This document shows positions 31,939 to 40,646 of a DNA stretch of 64,000 nt, piece by piece. This DNA is from Pampinifervens sp037481935 (GTDB lineage: Bacteria; Aquificota; Aquificia; Aquificales; Aquificaceae), in the NCBI RefSeq assembly GCF_046159715.1, contig NZ_JBJXCT010000004.1, positions 1 through 64,000 on the forward strand, written 5' to 3'. How positions within the stretch are numbered: position 1 is the first letter of the stretch; every line of letters begins with the position of its first letter. Position numbers and translations under genes: made by a program. The notes beneath the pieces are model-generated. The model was given only the letters and a program-made list of their open reading frames with translations. It searched no databases and had not been told where the DNA came from.

Positions 31939-32615
31939 AATTTGCTGTATGTGTGTTCCCGGGCTCCAACTGCGACTACGATACTTTCTATGTGATAAGA
32001 GACCTTCTGGGGTGTGAAGTGAGTTTTGTTGACCACAACACGGGGCATTTGGAGGGCTTTGACTGTGTGGTGCTTCCAGGTGGCTTTTCCTTTGGTGATT
32101 ATCTGAGGGCCGGTGTGCTTGCCAGCAAGACACCCCTTGGGAATGCGGTGGTAGAGTTTGCACAGAAGGGTGGCCTTGTGCTGGGTATATGCAATGGCTT
32201 TCAGATACTCACGGAGCTTCACCTCCTGCCGGGAGCCCTGCTAAAGAACGAGAACATGAGGTTTGTGTGCAGGGATGTCTATCTCAGGGTTGAGAACAAC
32301 TCTCTGCCCTTTACCAGAAGCTTTGAAAAGGATGAGGTCATAAGGCTACCCATTGCCCATGGAGAGGGTAGATACTATGTGCCTGAAGAAGAGCTGAGCA
32401 GGATGGAAGAGAGGGGTCAGATTGTGCTCAGATACTGTGATGAGAATGGGAACGTATCCCCGGAGTCAAACCCTAACGGTTCTGTGGGTAATATTGCAGG
32501 GGTGTGCAACAGAGAGGGAAATGTCTTTGGTCTCATGCCCCATCCAGAAAGGGCCTGTGAGGATTTACTTGGCTATCGGGATGGCATAATTCTCTGGCAT
32601 TCTCTTGTGGCCTGA
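31935..32615 (+). CDS. purQ: Phosphoribosylformylglycinamidine synthase glutaminase subunit PurQ
   Basis: A 226-residue class I glutamine amidotransferase. The nucleophile Cys lies in LVLGICNGFQILTEL (about Cys84), and the His/Glu pair in FGLMPHPERA near residue 205. It starts AVCVFPGSNCDYD and contains LPIAHGEGRY, both PurQ hallmarks. It supplies ammonia to PurL. Coupled to purS by a 4-bp overlap. Confidence 0.95.
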   Translation: MKFAVCVFPGSNCDYDTFYVIRDLLGCEVSFVDHNTGHLEGFDCVVLPGGFSFGDYLRAGVLASKTPLGNAVVEFAQKGGLVLGICNGFQILTELHLLPGALLKNENMRFVCRDVYLRVENNSLPFTRSFEKDEVIRLPIAHGEGRYYVPEEELSRMEERGQIVLRYCDENGNVSPESNPNGSVGNIAGVCNREGNVFGLMPHPERACEDLLGYRDGIILWHSLVA

Positions 32616-32630
32616 GGCTATAATTTAAGC

Positions 32631-34199
32631 ATGAAGATTTCCAGCGAAGCCAAGGTGGGTTTTCTGGTCCTCGTATTTTCCCTTGGCTTTGCCTTTCTTA
32701 TACTTACCTTTGGAGAGGTGCCCTTTTTCAGGCCTGCGGTAAAGACCTACAGAGTCTACTTTGACAACGTGGCGGGGCTGAGCGTGGGTGCAGAGGTAAG
32801 GGTGGCGGGTATAAAGAGCGGAAAGGTCAGGTCTGTGGCTCTCAGAGAGGGTAAGGTGGAGGTGGTTTTTGAGCTTCAGAAAGACATCCCTATCTACAGG
32901 GATGCTCAGGCGGAGATAGGAACGCTGGGTCTCATGGGAGACAAATACCTGAACATATACCCGGGAAATCCGCAGGCAGGTGTGCTTCAGGAGGGTCAGG
33001 TTATAAGCAGAACCCTTGGCTATGCGGATACGGACCTTCTTATAAAGCAGATGACAGACGCCTCCGAGGCTCTGAAGCTTATGGTGGAAAACTTCCAGCT
33101 TATACTCTCAGAAAACAGAGAGGATATAAGGAAGGTGGTTCAGAACCTGGAGGTGCTCACCCATAACCTCAATCTGATAGCCCTTGAAAACAGGGAGGCT
33201 CTGAGGGGAGCCATACAAAACATAAACTCCCTTGCCTACAACCTTAACAGAACGCTCCCACAGACCATAGAGAGCATTGACAGGCTTGCAAGGAATCTTG
33301 ATGCCATAGCCAGTGAGAACAGGCAGGACATAAGGGAAACAGTGGCAAACCTCAGAAGGCTAAGCGACGACCTAAAGATCACACTTCCAGAGCTCTCAAG
33401 GAATATGAACGAGCTTTCAAAGAACCTGAACGCCCTTGTGGTGGAAAACAGGCAGGACATAAGGAGCACCACTTCCAACCTCTCCGAGCTTACAGCATCT
33501 CTCAGAGAGAGCTCCGAAAGGCTAAACCGCATTATAGCTCATATAGAAAGGGGTGAGGGAACACTTGGAAAGCTCATAAAAGACGAGGAGCTTTACAGAA
33601 ACGTAACCTCTGGAGTAAGAGTTCTTGGGAAAACTGGTGAAGTGGCGGAAAGGACAAACCTCCACATTGGCTTCAGGGGCGAGCTATACAGGGGCGGCGA
33701 TTCTAAGGGTGTTCTGACTTTAAAGCTACAGCCAGACAATGAGAAGTATTACCTTTTAGAAGTGGTGGGAGACTCAAGGGGCAGGGTTTACAAGGAGGAA
33801 ATACTTCCCAATCAGTGGATAGTAAAAAAGGAGTTCAAGCCAGAGGTTACACTTCAATATGCAAGGATATTTCCTCTCTTCGGCAGGGAGCTGGTTCTCA
33901 GGGGTGGTCTGAAGGAGTCCACTGGTGGTATAGGTGCCGACCTTGTGTATTCAGAAAGGCTCACCTTTACCTCAGACCTGTGGGACTTTGGAAGAAAAGA
34001 CAGACCTCAGGACAAGGACCTGAAACCCAACCTTCAGGTGGGTGTAAACTACAGGGTAAGCGGCCCGCTGTATGTAAGGTTTGGGGGTGATGACCTACTA
34101 AATTCAAAGCTAAGAGGTGTTTTTGGTGGGGCTGGCCTTATGTTTACCGACAACGACCTCAAATACCTGCTTGGCGGTTTAAGACTTCCCTTGCCATGA
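32631..34199 (+). CDS. MlaD/MCE-family protein with long coiled coil and beta-rich C-terminal domain
   Basis: A 522-residue protein: N-terminal transmembrane anchor (about 8-28), an MCE domain (about 38-120; VYFDNVAGLSVGAEVRVAGIKSGKV), a coiled coil with heptad repeats (about 130-310), and a C-terminal beta-rich domain (about 325-522) with alternating strands that resembles a small outer-membrane barrel. The coil contains recurrent ENRQDIR/ENREALR blocks spaced about 36-60 residues. MCE proteins form rings or tubes carrying phospholipids between the two membranes. The usual MlaE/MlaF partners are not adjacent. TATAAT (32619-32624) ends 6 nt before the ATG, suggesting a leaderless transcript separate from purSQ. 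Confidence 0.85.
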   Translation: MKISSEAKVGFLVLVFSLGFAFLILTFGEVPFFRPAVKTYRVYFDNVAGLSVGAEVRVAGIKSGKVRSVALREGKVEVVFELQKDIPIYRDAQAEIGTLGLMGDKYLNIYPGNPQAGVLQEGQVISRTLGYADTDLLIKQMTDASEALKLMVENFQLILSENREDIRKVVQNLEVLTHNLNLIALENREALRGAIQNINSLAYNLNRTLPQTIESIDRLARNLDAIASENRQDIRETVANLRRLSDDLKITLPELSRNMNELSKNLNALVVENRQDIRSTTSNLSELTASLRESSERLNRIIAHIERGEGTLGKLIKDEELYRNVTSGVRVLGKTGEVAERTNLHIGFRGELYRGGDSKGVLTLKLQPDNEKYYLLEVVGDSRGRVYKEEILPNQWIVKKEFKPEVTLQYARIFPLFGRELVLRGGLKESTGGIGADLVYSERLTFTSDLWDFGRKDRPQDKDLKPNLQVGVNYRVSGPLYVRFGGDDLLNSKLRGVFGGAGLMFTDNDLKYLLGGLRLPLP

Positions 34200-34231
34200 G
34201 ATAAATTGAAATAAATTTATGATTTAGAGCC

Positions 34232-35308
34232 ATGCACGAGGAGTATATTTACAGGCTTTACAGGGTGAATATGAACCTGAGGGAAGAGGAATCGCTTCTT
34301 CTTCTTACGGATACAGAGAAAGACTACCTTGTGGAGCTTATGGATGAATTTGTCAGCGTGGCAGAGGGTTTAACCAGAAGGGTAAAACACTTCGTCTATC
34401 CTTCCCTGAAAGGTCATGGTAAGGAACCGCCTGAGGAGGTCTGGAGGCTTGCCTTTGGAGAGAGAGCGGTGGAGGAGCTCAAAAAAAACCGTCTTCTTGA
34501 AAGAGTTCTTCTAAAGGAAGAATACTCAGAACCCGAGGTTATGCACATACTCAGGACCTATTCAGAGGATGTGCCCCATGTGGTGGTTGCCTTCCCCTAC
34601 TATTCAACTACCCATACCTTTTTCAGAAAAGCTCTCACAGAAGGCTTTGGCTGTAGATACGCAAGCATGCCCCTCTTTGAACCGCATATGTTCACAGGTC
34701 CAATGCAGGTTGACTGGAATTATGTGGCCAGTCTGAGCATTGATGTGGCGGACATGCTCTCAGAGGCGGAGTGGGTCCATGTGGAAGGTGAAGGGACGGA
34801 CATGGAATTCTCTGTAAAGGAAAGAAGGGCGATAGCGGATACTGGGCTTTTCCACCTCAAAGGTCAGTATGGAAACCTGCCTGCCGGTGAGGCCTTTGTT
34901 GCACCCATTGAAAACTCAGCCTTTGGAAGGCTAACCATAACCTACGGTCCTGACAGGAGGCTTGAAAGACCCATCACACTAAAGTTCAGAAATGGCTGTG
35001 TGGAAGAGATTGAAGGCTTTGAGCCATACAGATATTACCTTGAGGAAGTTTTCAAAACCTACGATAACGCTCGTATAATTGCAGAGTTTGGTGTTGGGAC
35101 AAATCCTGGCGCAAGAAGGCCAGACAATGTGCTAGAAGCTGAAAAGATTCTGGGCACGGTGCATATAGCCATAGGTGACAACCACACCTTTGGAGGAACA
35201 AACAGAGTTTCCTTTCACACCGATTATGTAGTATTTGAACCACAAGTAACCATAGGAGGTAAGGGATGGCAAAAGAGGCTTTTAGAGAAGGGCAGGCTCA
35301 GGACCTAA
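34232..35308 (+). CDS. M29-type (aminopeptidase T/AmpS-like) metallopeptidase
   Basis: The 358-residue protein shows the C-terminal metal-site pattern of M29 aminopeptidases: VEGEGTDMEFSV, NLPAGEAFVAPIE with a ligand Glu, AEFGVGTNPGAR, LEAEKILGTVHIAIGDN with Glu and His ligands, and the late His-Asp of VSFHTDYVV. The N-terminal 120 residues differ from AmpS. A TATGAT box (34218-34223) ends 8 nt before the ATG. The 3' end overlaps the Crp/Fnr gene by 43 bp if that gene starts at 35266. Confidence 0.82.
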   Translation: MHEEYIYRLYRVNMNLREEESLLLLTDTEKDYLVELMDEFVSVAEGLTRRVKHFVYPSLKGHGKEPPEEVWRLAFGERAVEELKKNRLLERVLLKEEYSEPEVMHILRTYSEDVPHVVVAFPYYSTTHTFFRKALTEGFGCRYASMPLFEPHMFTGPMQVDWNYVASLSIDVADMLSEAEWVHVEGEGTDMEFSVKERRAIADTGLFHLKGQYGNLPAGEAFVAPIENSAFGRLTITYGPDRRLERPITLKFRNGCVEEIEGFEPYRYYLEEVFKTYDNARIIAEFGVGTNPGARRPDNVLEAEKILGTVHIAIGDNHTFGGTNRVSFHTDYVVFEPQVTIGGKGWQKRLLEKGRLRT

Positions 35309-35985
35309 AGCTGGAAATGCTCAGAAAGGTTCACATCTTTGAAGACCTGTCAGAGGATGAACTCAGGGATGCTCTGAAATACATGCAGGTAAGGGACTTC
35401 AGAAGAAACGAATACCTTTTCTTTGAAGAAGAGGCGGAGCCTGGTGTTTATATCCTCATAGATGGTCTTATAAAGCTCCTGAAGGAGACCCATGACGCAA
35501 GGATTGTTATAGTGAGGCTTGTGTATCCTGGAGATATATTTGGCTGGATTGAGTGGGGGAAAAAGGTGCCCAGAAACACATACACTGCCAAGGCAATGGT
35601 GGAGAGCAAAACTCTTTACATTTCCAACAAGGACTTTATAAACCTCTCCATAAAACATCCGGCCATTGCCATAAAGATGACCTGTGAGGCTACTGCCACC
35701 CTTCTTCACAGCTACGAGACCCTCAAGAGCATAGCAGGAGGTAAGGTAGAAGAGAGGATTGCAAGAGTCCTCCTTGAGATAGCGGACAGAATAGGCAAGA
35801 AATACGAGGATGTTATCGTAATAGACGCACCTCTTACAAGGCTTGACATAGCGGAGATGACAGGAACAACTGTGGAGACCACCATAAGGGTCATGAGCAA
35901 GTGGAAAAAGCAGGGTATAATAAACGCAGAACGGGGATACATTGAGATAATAAAGAGAAGGGAGCTGGAAAGGCTTGCAGTATGA
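35266..35985 (+). CDS. Crp/Fnr-family transcription regulator
   Basis: This 239-residue regulator has a cyclic-nucleotide-binding-like beta-roll (about 18-130), a dimer helix (about 130-160) and a winged HTH at about 165-235 (LTRLDIAEMTGTTVETTIRVMSKWKKQG). No Fnr-type Cys cluster is visible, so it does not look like an oxygen-sensing Fe-S regulator. The first 16 residues overlap the aminopeptidase; ATG 35317 (MLRKVHIF) is an alternative start. The stop TGA overlaps the 3' end of the convergent tRNA-Lys. Targets are unknown. Confidence 0.88.
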   Translation: MAKEAFREGQAQDLKLEMLRKVHIFEDLSEDELRDALKYMQVRDFRRNEYLFFEEEAEPGVYILIDGLIKLLKETHDARIVIVRLVYPGDIFGWIEWGKKVPRNTYTAKAMVESKTLYISNKDFINLSIKHPAIAIKMTCEATATLLHSYETLKSIAGGKVEERIARVLLEIADRIGKKYEDVIVIDAPLTRLDIAEMTGTTVETTIRVMSKWKKQGIINAERGYIEIIKRRELERLAV

Positions 35986-36055
35986 GCCGGGCGGGAGTCG
36001 AACCCGCGACCCACGGATTAAAAGTCCGTTGCTCTGCCTACTGAGCTACCGGCTC
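35983..36055 (-). tRNA. tRNA-Lys (anticodon TTT)
   Basis: The minus strand folds as a 73-nt cloverleaf: acceptor GAGCCGG/CCGGCTC, D stem GCTC/GAGC, anticodon stem ACGGA/TCCGT with loop CTTTTAA, variable loop GGGTC, T arm GCGGG-TTCGACT-CCCGC, discriminator A. CCA is not encoded. It lies 32 bp after glmU on the same strand and its 3' end overlaps the stop codon of the Crp/Fnr gene. Confidence 0.96.
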
Positions 36056-36087
36056 TAAAGCTTATTATTATAGCATCTTCTCAACTA

Positions 36088-37473
36088 TCAGTCAACAAGT
36101 TTTTCTCTGCCCTTACCCTTGAGAATCCTGAGCCTTGGTCTGCTTATGGCAAGGTCATTGTCGGGCACATCCCTGCTTATTATAGAACCTCCAGCCACGA
36201 AGGAGTAGCTCCCTATCCTAACAGGCGCGATTATAAGAGAGTTGCTGCCTATGAAGGCCCCCGCGCTCACATAGCTGGGATGCTTCTTCTTTCCGTCAAA
36301 GTTGGCAAAGACAACCCCCGCTCCCACGTTCACATCCTCTTCAAGGGTTGCGTCGCCTATGTAGGCAAGGTGCTTTGCCCTTACCCTCTCCCCAACAAAG
36401 GATTTTTTAACTTCCACAAAGTTTCCAATGTGGCTCTCTTTCCCTATAAGGCTGTTTTCCCTGATGTGGGCAAAGGGCCCCACAAGGGCCCCCGATTTTA
36501 TGTGTGAACTCCTGATTATAGAATAGGCTTCTATTACTGCATTCTCTTCCACCACAGAGTTCTCAAGCAAGCTCCCTTTCCCCACCACAACACCCCTGCC
36601 AAGTCTCGTGTTCCCCCTGAGCATAACATCCGGGTGTATTTCCACTTCTCCCTCCAGCACCACATCAGGCTCAATCCAGAGGCTCTCGGGCTGATGGAGC
36701 GTATTGCCCTTTTCTGCCCACCCCTGAAGTATTCTAAGCCTTATCACATTCTCCGCTATTGCCAGCTCCCATCTGTTGTTAACCCCCATTGCCTCAGCGG
36801 GGTCCTCTGCCATAAAGCTCCTTACCACATATCCCTGCTGGTGCATGAGATTAAAAACCTCTGTCAGATATACCTCACCAGTTGCAGGGCTGGGACTCAC
36901 CCTGAAAAGGGTTTCAAGAAGATGTGGGCAGTAAAATATGTAGACCCCTCCGTTTATCTCTCTTATGAGCTTCTCTTCAAAACTGGCATCCTTTTCCTCT
37001 ACCACCCTTATCACACTTCCTTGCTGGTCCTTTACCACCCTGCCATAGCCTGTTGGGTCTGGAAGCTGTGCGGAGAGCAGAAGGGCACTTAACTTTATGC
37101 CCTCGTATTCCTCCACCATGTGTATATATCTCTGCATGTTCTTAAGAGTCTGTGGTCTTATAAGCGGGGCATCACCGTTTATTACAAGAAGATAGCCTTC
37201 ATAATCTCTCCAGAAGTCTATTCCAGAAAGCACTGCATCTCCCGTGCCTCCCTTTGGATTTGACTGATAAAAGTATCTGTAAGCATCTCCAAAGTATGAC
37301 TTTATGTCCTCAGCTCTGTATCCTACCACAAGAGCAATCTCTGAAAGATTGAGCTCTTTCAGGGTCTTCAGCACATACCAGAGCATGGGCTTTCCAAGTA
37401 TGGTATGCATGACCTTTGGCTTTTCGCTTTTAAAACGCGTTCCAAGACCTGCTGAAAGAACAAGGGCTCGCAT
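36088..37473 (-). CDS. glmU: Bifunctional UDP-GlcNAc pyrophosphorylase / GlcN-1-P acetyltransferase
   Basis: A 461-residue enzyme with an N-terminal nucleotidyltransferase (1-230; ALVLSAGLGTRFKSEKPKVMH, GGTGDAVLSG, INGDAPLI) and a C-terminal left-handed beta helix of hexapeptide repeats (about 250-440), including HIGNFVEVKKSFVGE and the catalytic-His area VRAKHLAYIGDA. It makes UDP-GlcNAc for peptidoglycan and lipid A, which fits its place right after lpxA in the same operon. Confidence 0.95.
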   Translation of the reverse strand: MRALVLSAGLGTRFKSEKPKVMHTILGKPMLWYVLKTLKELNLSEIALVVGYRAEDIKSYFGDAYRYFYQSNPKGGTGDAVLSGIDFWRDYEGYLLVINGDAPLIRPQTLKNMQRYIHMVEEYEGIKLSALLLSAQLPDPTGYGRVVKDQQGSVIRVVEEKDASFEEKLIREINGGVYIFYCPHLLETLFRVSPSPATGEVYLTEVFNLMHQQGYVVRSFMAEDPAEAMGVNNRWELAIAENVIRLRILQGWAEKGNTLHQPESLWIEPDVVLEGEVEIHPDVMLRGNTRLGRGVVVGKGSLLENSVVEENAVIEAYSIIRSSHIKSGALVGPFAHIRENSLIGKESHIGNFVEVKKSFVGERVRAKHLAYIGDATLEEDVNVGAGVVFANFDGKKKHPSYVSAGAFIGSNSLIIAPVRIGSYSFVAGGSIISRDVPDNDLAISRPRLRILKGKGREKLVD

Positions 37474-37483
37474 GAGAAATATT

Positions 37484-38275
37484 TTACCCCCTTCCGGCGT
37501 CTCTTGCTGTGCCCCTCTTCGAAGTTCTTATGAACTCCGCCAGCCTTCTTACCTCCTCATACTCGCCATACTCCTTGAGGATTAACTCCACTGCCTCCCC
37601 TTTGAGCATACCGCTTCTGAAGAGAATTCTGTATGCCCTTTTGAGGGCGGTGATTACATCCTTTGGAAACCCCCTTCTTTCAAGCCCAACCGTGTTTATA
37701 CCATACAGATGGGCGTGCTGGCCCGAGGCTCTTGTAAAGGGTGGGACATCAAGGGATACACCAGAGAGCCCGCCAACCATAGCATAGGCTCCAACCCTTG
37801 CCCACTGGTGAACGGCAGAAAGCCCCCCTATGAAGGCATACTCTCCCACCTCCGCATGACCCCCCAGAGTGGCACAGTTTGCCATTATAACACCCCTGCG
37901 GACGATACAGTCATGGGCTACGTGGGCATAAGCCATGAGCATAACATCGTCTTCAATGAGCGTTTTCATCTTGTCTATGGCCGTCCCTCTGTGAATTGTT
38001 GCGTATTCTCTTATTATCACATTGTTTCCCACAACCACCTCGCTCTCTTCCCCAGCATACCTCAGATGTTGTGGCTCTTCCCCAATGATTGCTCCGTCAT
38101 AAATCCTGCAACCTGAGCCTATAGAGACCTTCCCCCTTATGGAGACCCTTGCACCTATCCTTGTGCCCTCACCTATTATTATTTTACCTTCTATTATGGT
38201 GTAGGGACCCACCTCCACATCTGCTCCCAGCTCTACCTCTCCCTTTACTATGGCTGTAGAATGCACCTTTGCCAT
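37484..38275 (-). CDS. lpxA: UDP-N-acetylglucosamine acyltransferase
   Basis: A 263-residue left-handed beta-helix protein. It contains IHPTA-like HSTAIVKGEVELGADV at the start, the QHLRYAGEESEVVVGNNVIIREYATIHRGT region (DQ/PQ-D-LK-like LpxA segment), AHVAHDCIV with the catalytic His, GGLSAVHQWARVGAYAMVGG, and a C-terminal helical domain with NTVGLERRGFP. LpxA adds the first acyl chain in lipid A synthesis. It begins 1 bp after the CinA-like gene. Confidence 0.94.
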   Translation of the reverse strand: MAKVHSTAIVKGEVELGADVEVGPYTIIEGKIIIGEGTRIGARVSIRGKVSIGSGCRIYDGAIIGEEPQHLRYAGEESEVVVGNNVIIREYATIHRGTAIDKMKTLIEDDVMLMAYAHVAHDCIVRRGVIMANCATLGGHAEVGEYAFIGGLSAVHQWARVGAYAMVGGLSGVSLDVPPFTRASGQHAHLYGINTVGLERRGFPKDVITALKRAYRILFRSGMLKGEAVELILKEYGEYEEVRRLAEFIRTSKRGTARDAGRG

Positions 38276-38276
38276 C

Positions 38277-38942
38277 TTAAACCCCCTTTAGAAGATATTG
38301 CCTCAGCACCTCAAGGGCCCACTGGGTAGCCATGAGACGGTTCTCATTCCTTCCGGCTTCAAAGACAAACTTTTTGACTACAACCTCCCTGTCTGTGGCA
38401 AGAGCTATAAAGGTGAGTCCCACAGGCTTATCCGCCGTGCCACCCCCCGGTCCAGATATGCCCGTTATGGCAAGAGCCACGTCTGCATCGGTTTCCTCAA
38501 GGGCACCTACTGCCATCTGTCTACAAACCTCCTCCGATACGGCGCCATGCCTTTTTATAGAGCCTTCTTCAACTCCAAGCAGCTTTGTCTTCAGTTCGTT
38601 GGCATAAACCACAAAACCACCCACAAAGTAATGGGAAGAGCCTGCAACGTTTACGATTCTTGCAGAGAGAAGTCCTCCGGTGCAGCTTTCTGCTGTGGCA
38701 AGCTTCAACCCTTTTTCTCTTAGGAGTCTTCCCACAACTTCTTCCATGCTCTCTTTTCCAAGGGCGTAGACAAAGTCCCCGTATTTTTCCATAAAAAGCT
38801 TTAGCTCTTCCTCACTCCTGAGGAAAAAATCAACTCCGCCAGCCCATCTCCTGAATCTGTATCCTTCAAGGTCCTTCAGACCTATGGTCCTTACCAGAAA
38901 GCCTTCAAACTCAACAGGGTCCTCGCACAATCCTACCATCAT
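38277..38942 (-). CDS. CinA C-terminal domain (nicotinamide-nucleotide amidase) protein with N-terminal extension
   Basis: The 221-residue product has the CinA/PncC amidase domain at about 65-218: ATAESCTGGLLSARIVNVAGSS with the nucleophile-bearing Ser/Cys region, VYANELKTKLLGV, GAVSEEVCRQMA and ITGISGPGGGTADKPVGL. This enzyme deamidates nicotinamide mononucleotide. Residues 1-62 form a small extra domain (GYRFRRWAGGVDFFLRSEEE) not found in stand-alone PncC and different from the large MoaB-like domain of full CinA. It overlaps the upstream gene by 4 bp. Confidence 0.88.
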   Translation of the reverse strand: MMVGLCEDPVEFEGFLVRTIGLKDLEGYRFRRWAGGVDFFLRSEEELKLFMEKYGDFVYALGKESMEEVVGRLLREKGLKLATAESCTGGLLSARIVNVAGSSHYFVGGFVVYANELKTKLLGVEEGSIKRHGAVSEEVCRQMAVGALEETDADVALAITGISGPGGGTADKPVGLTFIALATDREVVVKKFVFEAGRNENRLMATQWALEVLRQYLLKGV

Positions 38943-40519
38943 GGGAGGACCTCATACCTGTAGAAGGGTCTTTTCAAAAAGGCCCCCACCCTGTGACCCG
39001 GGTCAAAGGGCTGAAACTCCTCATATTCAGAAGGGACAAAAATCACGCCCTCTGCCACGTTTTCTGTAGTTAGTAGTTCAAAGCTGACACCCCCAATCTC
39101 TATGTTTTCGCGCACACCCAGCCTTTTTGCCGTATGGGGGTTTACATAAGCCCTCTGGAGCCTTTCCATCTCATGAGTCCATGGATTCCAGTGCCCCATG
39201 TCTTCCACAAGGGTGCTGTCCGTGTAGAGGAAAACATCTCCCTTCTGTATCTGTTGACCTTCGGTCTCTATGGTGCTTATTTCCTCCATCTTAAGAGCTG
39301 CTTCACCTTCTGCCATGAGTTTTTGGTAATCAACGCCGTATTCTCTGAGGAAGTTTTCAGGGCTTACGCCTGTTTCAAAAATATCTTCAAGCACACTGTA
39401 GGGGGCGTAAACCCCTTCCTGCTGGAGTGTCCTGGGCGAATATACAAGGTATCCAAAGCCATGCCTGTAGTTTACAAATTCTCTCTCATGAAAGAGCTTC
39501 ATTGCAAAGAGCAGGTCTGAGTAGTTAGCTGTTATGTTGGGAAAAACCTGGAAGCTTACCACAAACTTCTTATGAAGTGCCTTCAGATGCTCTTCCTTTA
39601 AGTATCTGAAGAGATTTCCTATCACAAGCAGGTTTTCAAATTCTTCAAACCTTTCAAAAAACTCCTCAAGGGATTTTGCCGGGAAGGGCATCACATCTCC
39701 CACAAAGCTGTAATGCACGCCAAACTTGCGTCTAAGCCCTGAAAGTAAGTTAAGAAGAACTTTTCTGAAGGGAGAATTGAGAAGATGTGCCCCTACAAGA
39801 ACCAGAGAACCCCTCATAAGAAACAGGCTTTTTTTCACAAATTCCACTTTCTCATCACCCTTCTCTGGACTGAGAAGGGACTGCAGGAACTGCATCATAA
39901 TATCTGGCTTCACAAGGAGCCTTTCCCTTGCCTTTGCGCACAGGGTTTCATATCTGCTGGAGAGGCAGAAAATGTATGCTCCACCCTCCACAGCATCCAC
40001 AAGCCAGCGCGTTGCCATCACTTCTGAGAAAACTGGCTCAGCGTCAACAGATAGTATGAACCTTACCTTCTTCCACTGGGTGGGCTCAAGAGTGGAAGGC
40101 ATAAAGTCCACAACAGGTGCATCAACAAAAACATCTTCTGAAACTTTCTTTGCCAGAATATATTCCTCAAGCCCTGTCTGCCTTCCAAGCAGAAAGGCAG
40201 TTTTACCTTTCAGAAGTTTTTCTTTGAGAATTTCAAGAGCCTGGGTATATTCAATAGGGGTAAACTCCTCCTCTTTTTTCATGAATATCCCCCTTAACCT
40301 CATTTGATTGCCGGGTATTTCCTGTATGTATGTTATTCCCTTGGTGCAGAGACTTCCCATTCCTCTCGGGTCTGCTGGGTGGCCGTAAAGGTCTACGATT
40401 TTGCCTTCTCTTTCGTAAAGTATGTATCCGCAGCCGCATCCACAGCCTGCACAGAAGCCTACCTTCTGTCTGTCAAATTCCTTTACCGTAAGAGGTATTC
40501 CTGTGGGCTGAAGGCTCAT
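38939..40519 (-). CDS. Short molybdopterin-oxidoreductase-like Fe-S protein
   Basis: A 526-residue protein with an N-terminal 4Fe-4S segment typical of the DMSO-reductase family (FCAGCGCGCGYILYEREGKIVD ... GSLCTKG, written here in parts) and a C-terminal cofactor-binding-like domain (NPHTAKRLGVRENIEIGG). The middle is diverged: I find no Cys, Sec or Ser at the position of the molybdenum ligand and none of the usual P-x-x-x-N-H cofactor motifs, and it is 150-250 residues shorter than catalytic formate dehydrogenases. It may be a non-catalytic or formylmethanofuran-dehydrogenase-B-like relative. It is the first gene of the cinA-lpxA-glmU operon. Confidence 0.7.
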   Translation of the reverse strand: MSLQPTGIPLTVKEFDRQKVGFCAGCGCGCGYILYEREGKIVDLYGHPADPRGMGSLCTKGITYIQEIPGNQMRLRGIFMKKEEEFTPIEYTQALEILKEKLLKGKTAFLLGRQTGLEEYILAKKVSEDVFVDAPVVDFMPSTLEPTQWKKVRFILSVDAEPVFSEVMATRWLVDAVEGGAYIFCLSSRYETLCAKARERLLVKPDIMMQFLQSLLSPEKGDEKVEFVKKSLFLMRGSLVLVGAHLLNSPFRKVLLNLLSGLRRKFGVHYSFVGDVMPFPAKSLEEFFERFEEFENLLVIGNLFRYLKEEHLKALHKKFVVSFQVFPNITANYSDLLFAMKLFHEREFVNYRHGFGYLVYSPRTLQQEGVYAPYSVLEDIFETGVSPENFLREYGVDYQKLMAEGEAALKMEEISTIETEGQQIQKGDVFLYTDSTLVEDMGHWNPWTHEMERLQRAYVNPHTAKRLGVRENIEIGGVSFELLTTENVAEGVIFVPSEYEEFQPFDPGHRVGAFLKRPFYRYEVLP

Positions 40520-40579
40520 TGAACAGAGAATTATACAACATTTTCTGCAGGTCTATTCTCTGGGTTTCTTGACGGTTCA

Positions 40580-40639
40580 TTACTGTTTGACAGTAAAAAA
40601 TATCAAACCTCTTGACATTTTCTAATTGAGGTATATAAT
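40580..40639 (+). promoter_or_regulatory. Consensus promoter with operator-like inverted repeat for the AbrB-flgD-flgE operon
   Basis: The inverted repeat TTACTGT-TTG-ACAGTAA (40580-40596) lies just upstream of TTGACA (40612-40617), a 16-bp spacer and TATAAT (40634-40639). The -10 box ends 7 nt before the ATG at 40647. This is a sigma-70-type promoter, not a sigma-28 or sigma-54 flagellar one. Confidence 0.75.
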
Positions 40640-40646
40640 CATACCC

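Noticed and set aside
31701..32222. Long N-terminal extension of pdxA
   Set aside because: It would be entirely antisense to purS and purQ and has no similarity to PdxA; ATG 31700 gives the normal PdxA N terminus.
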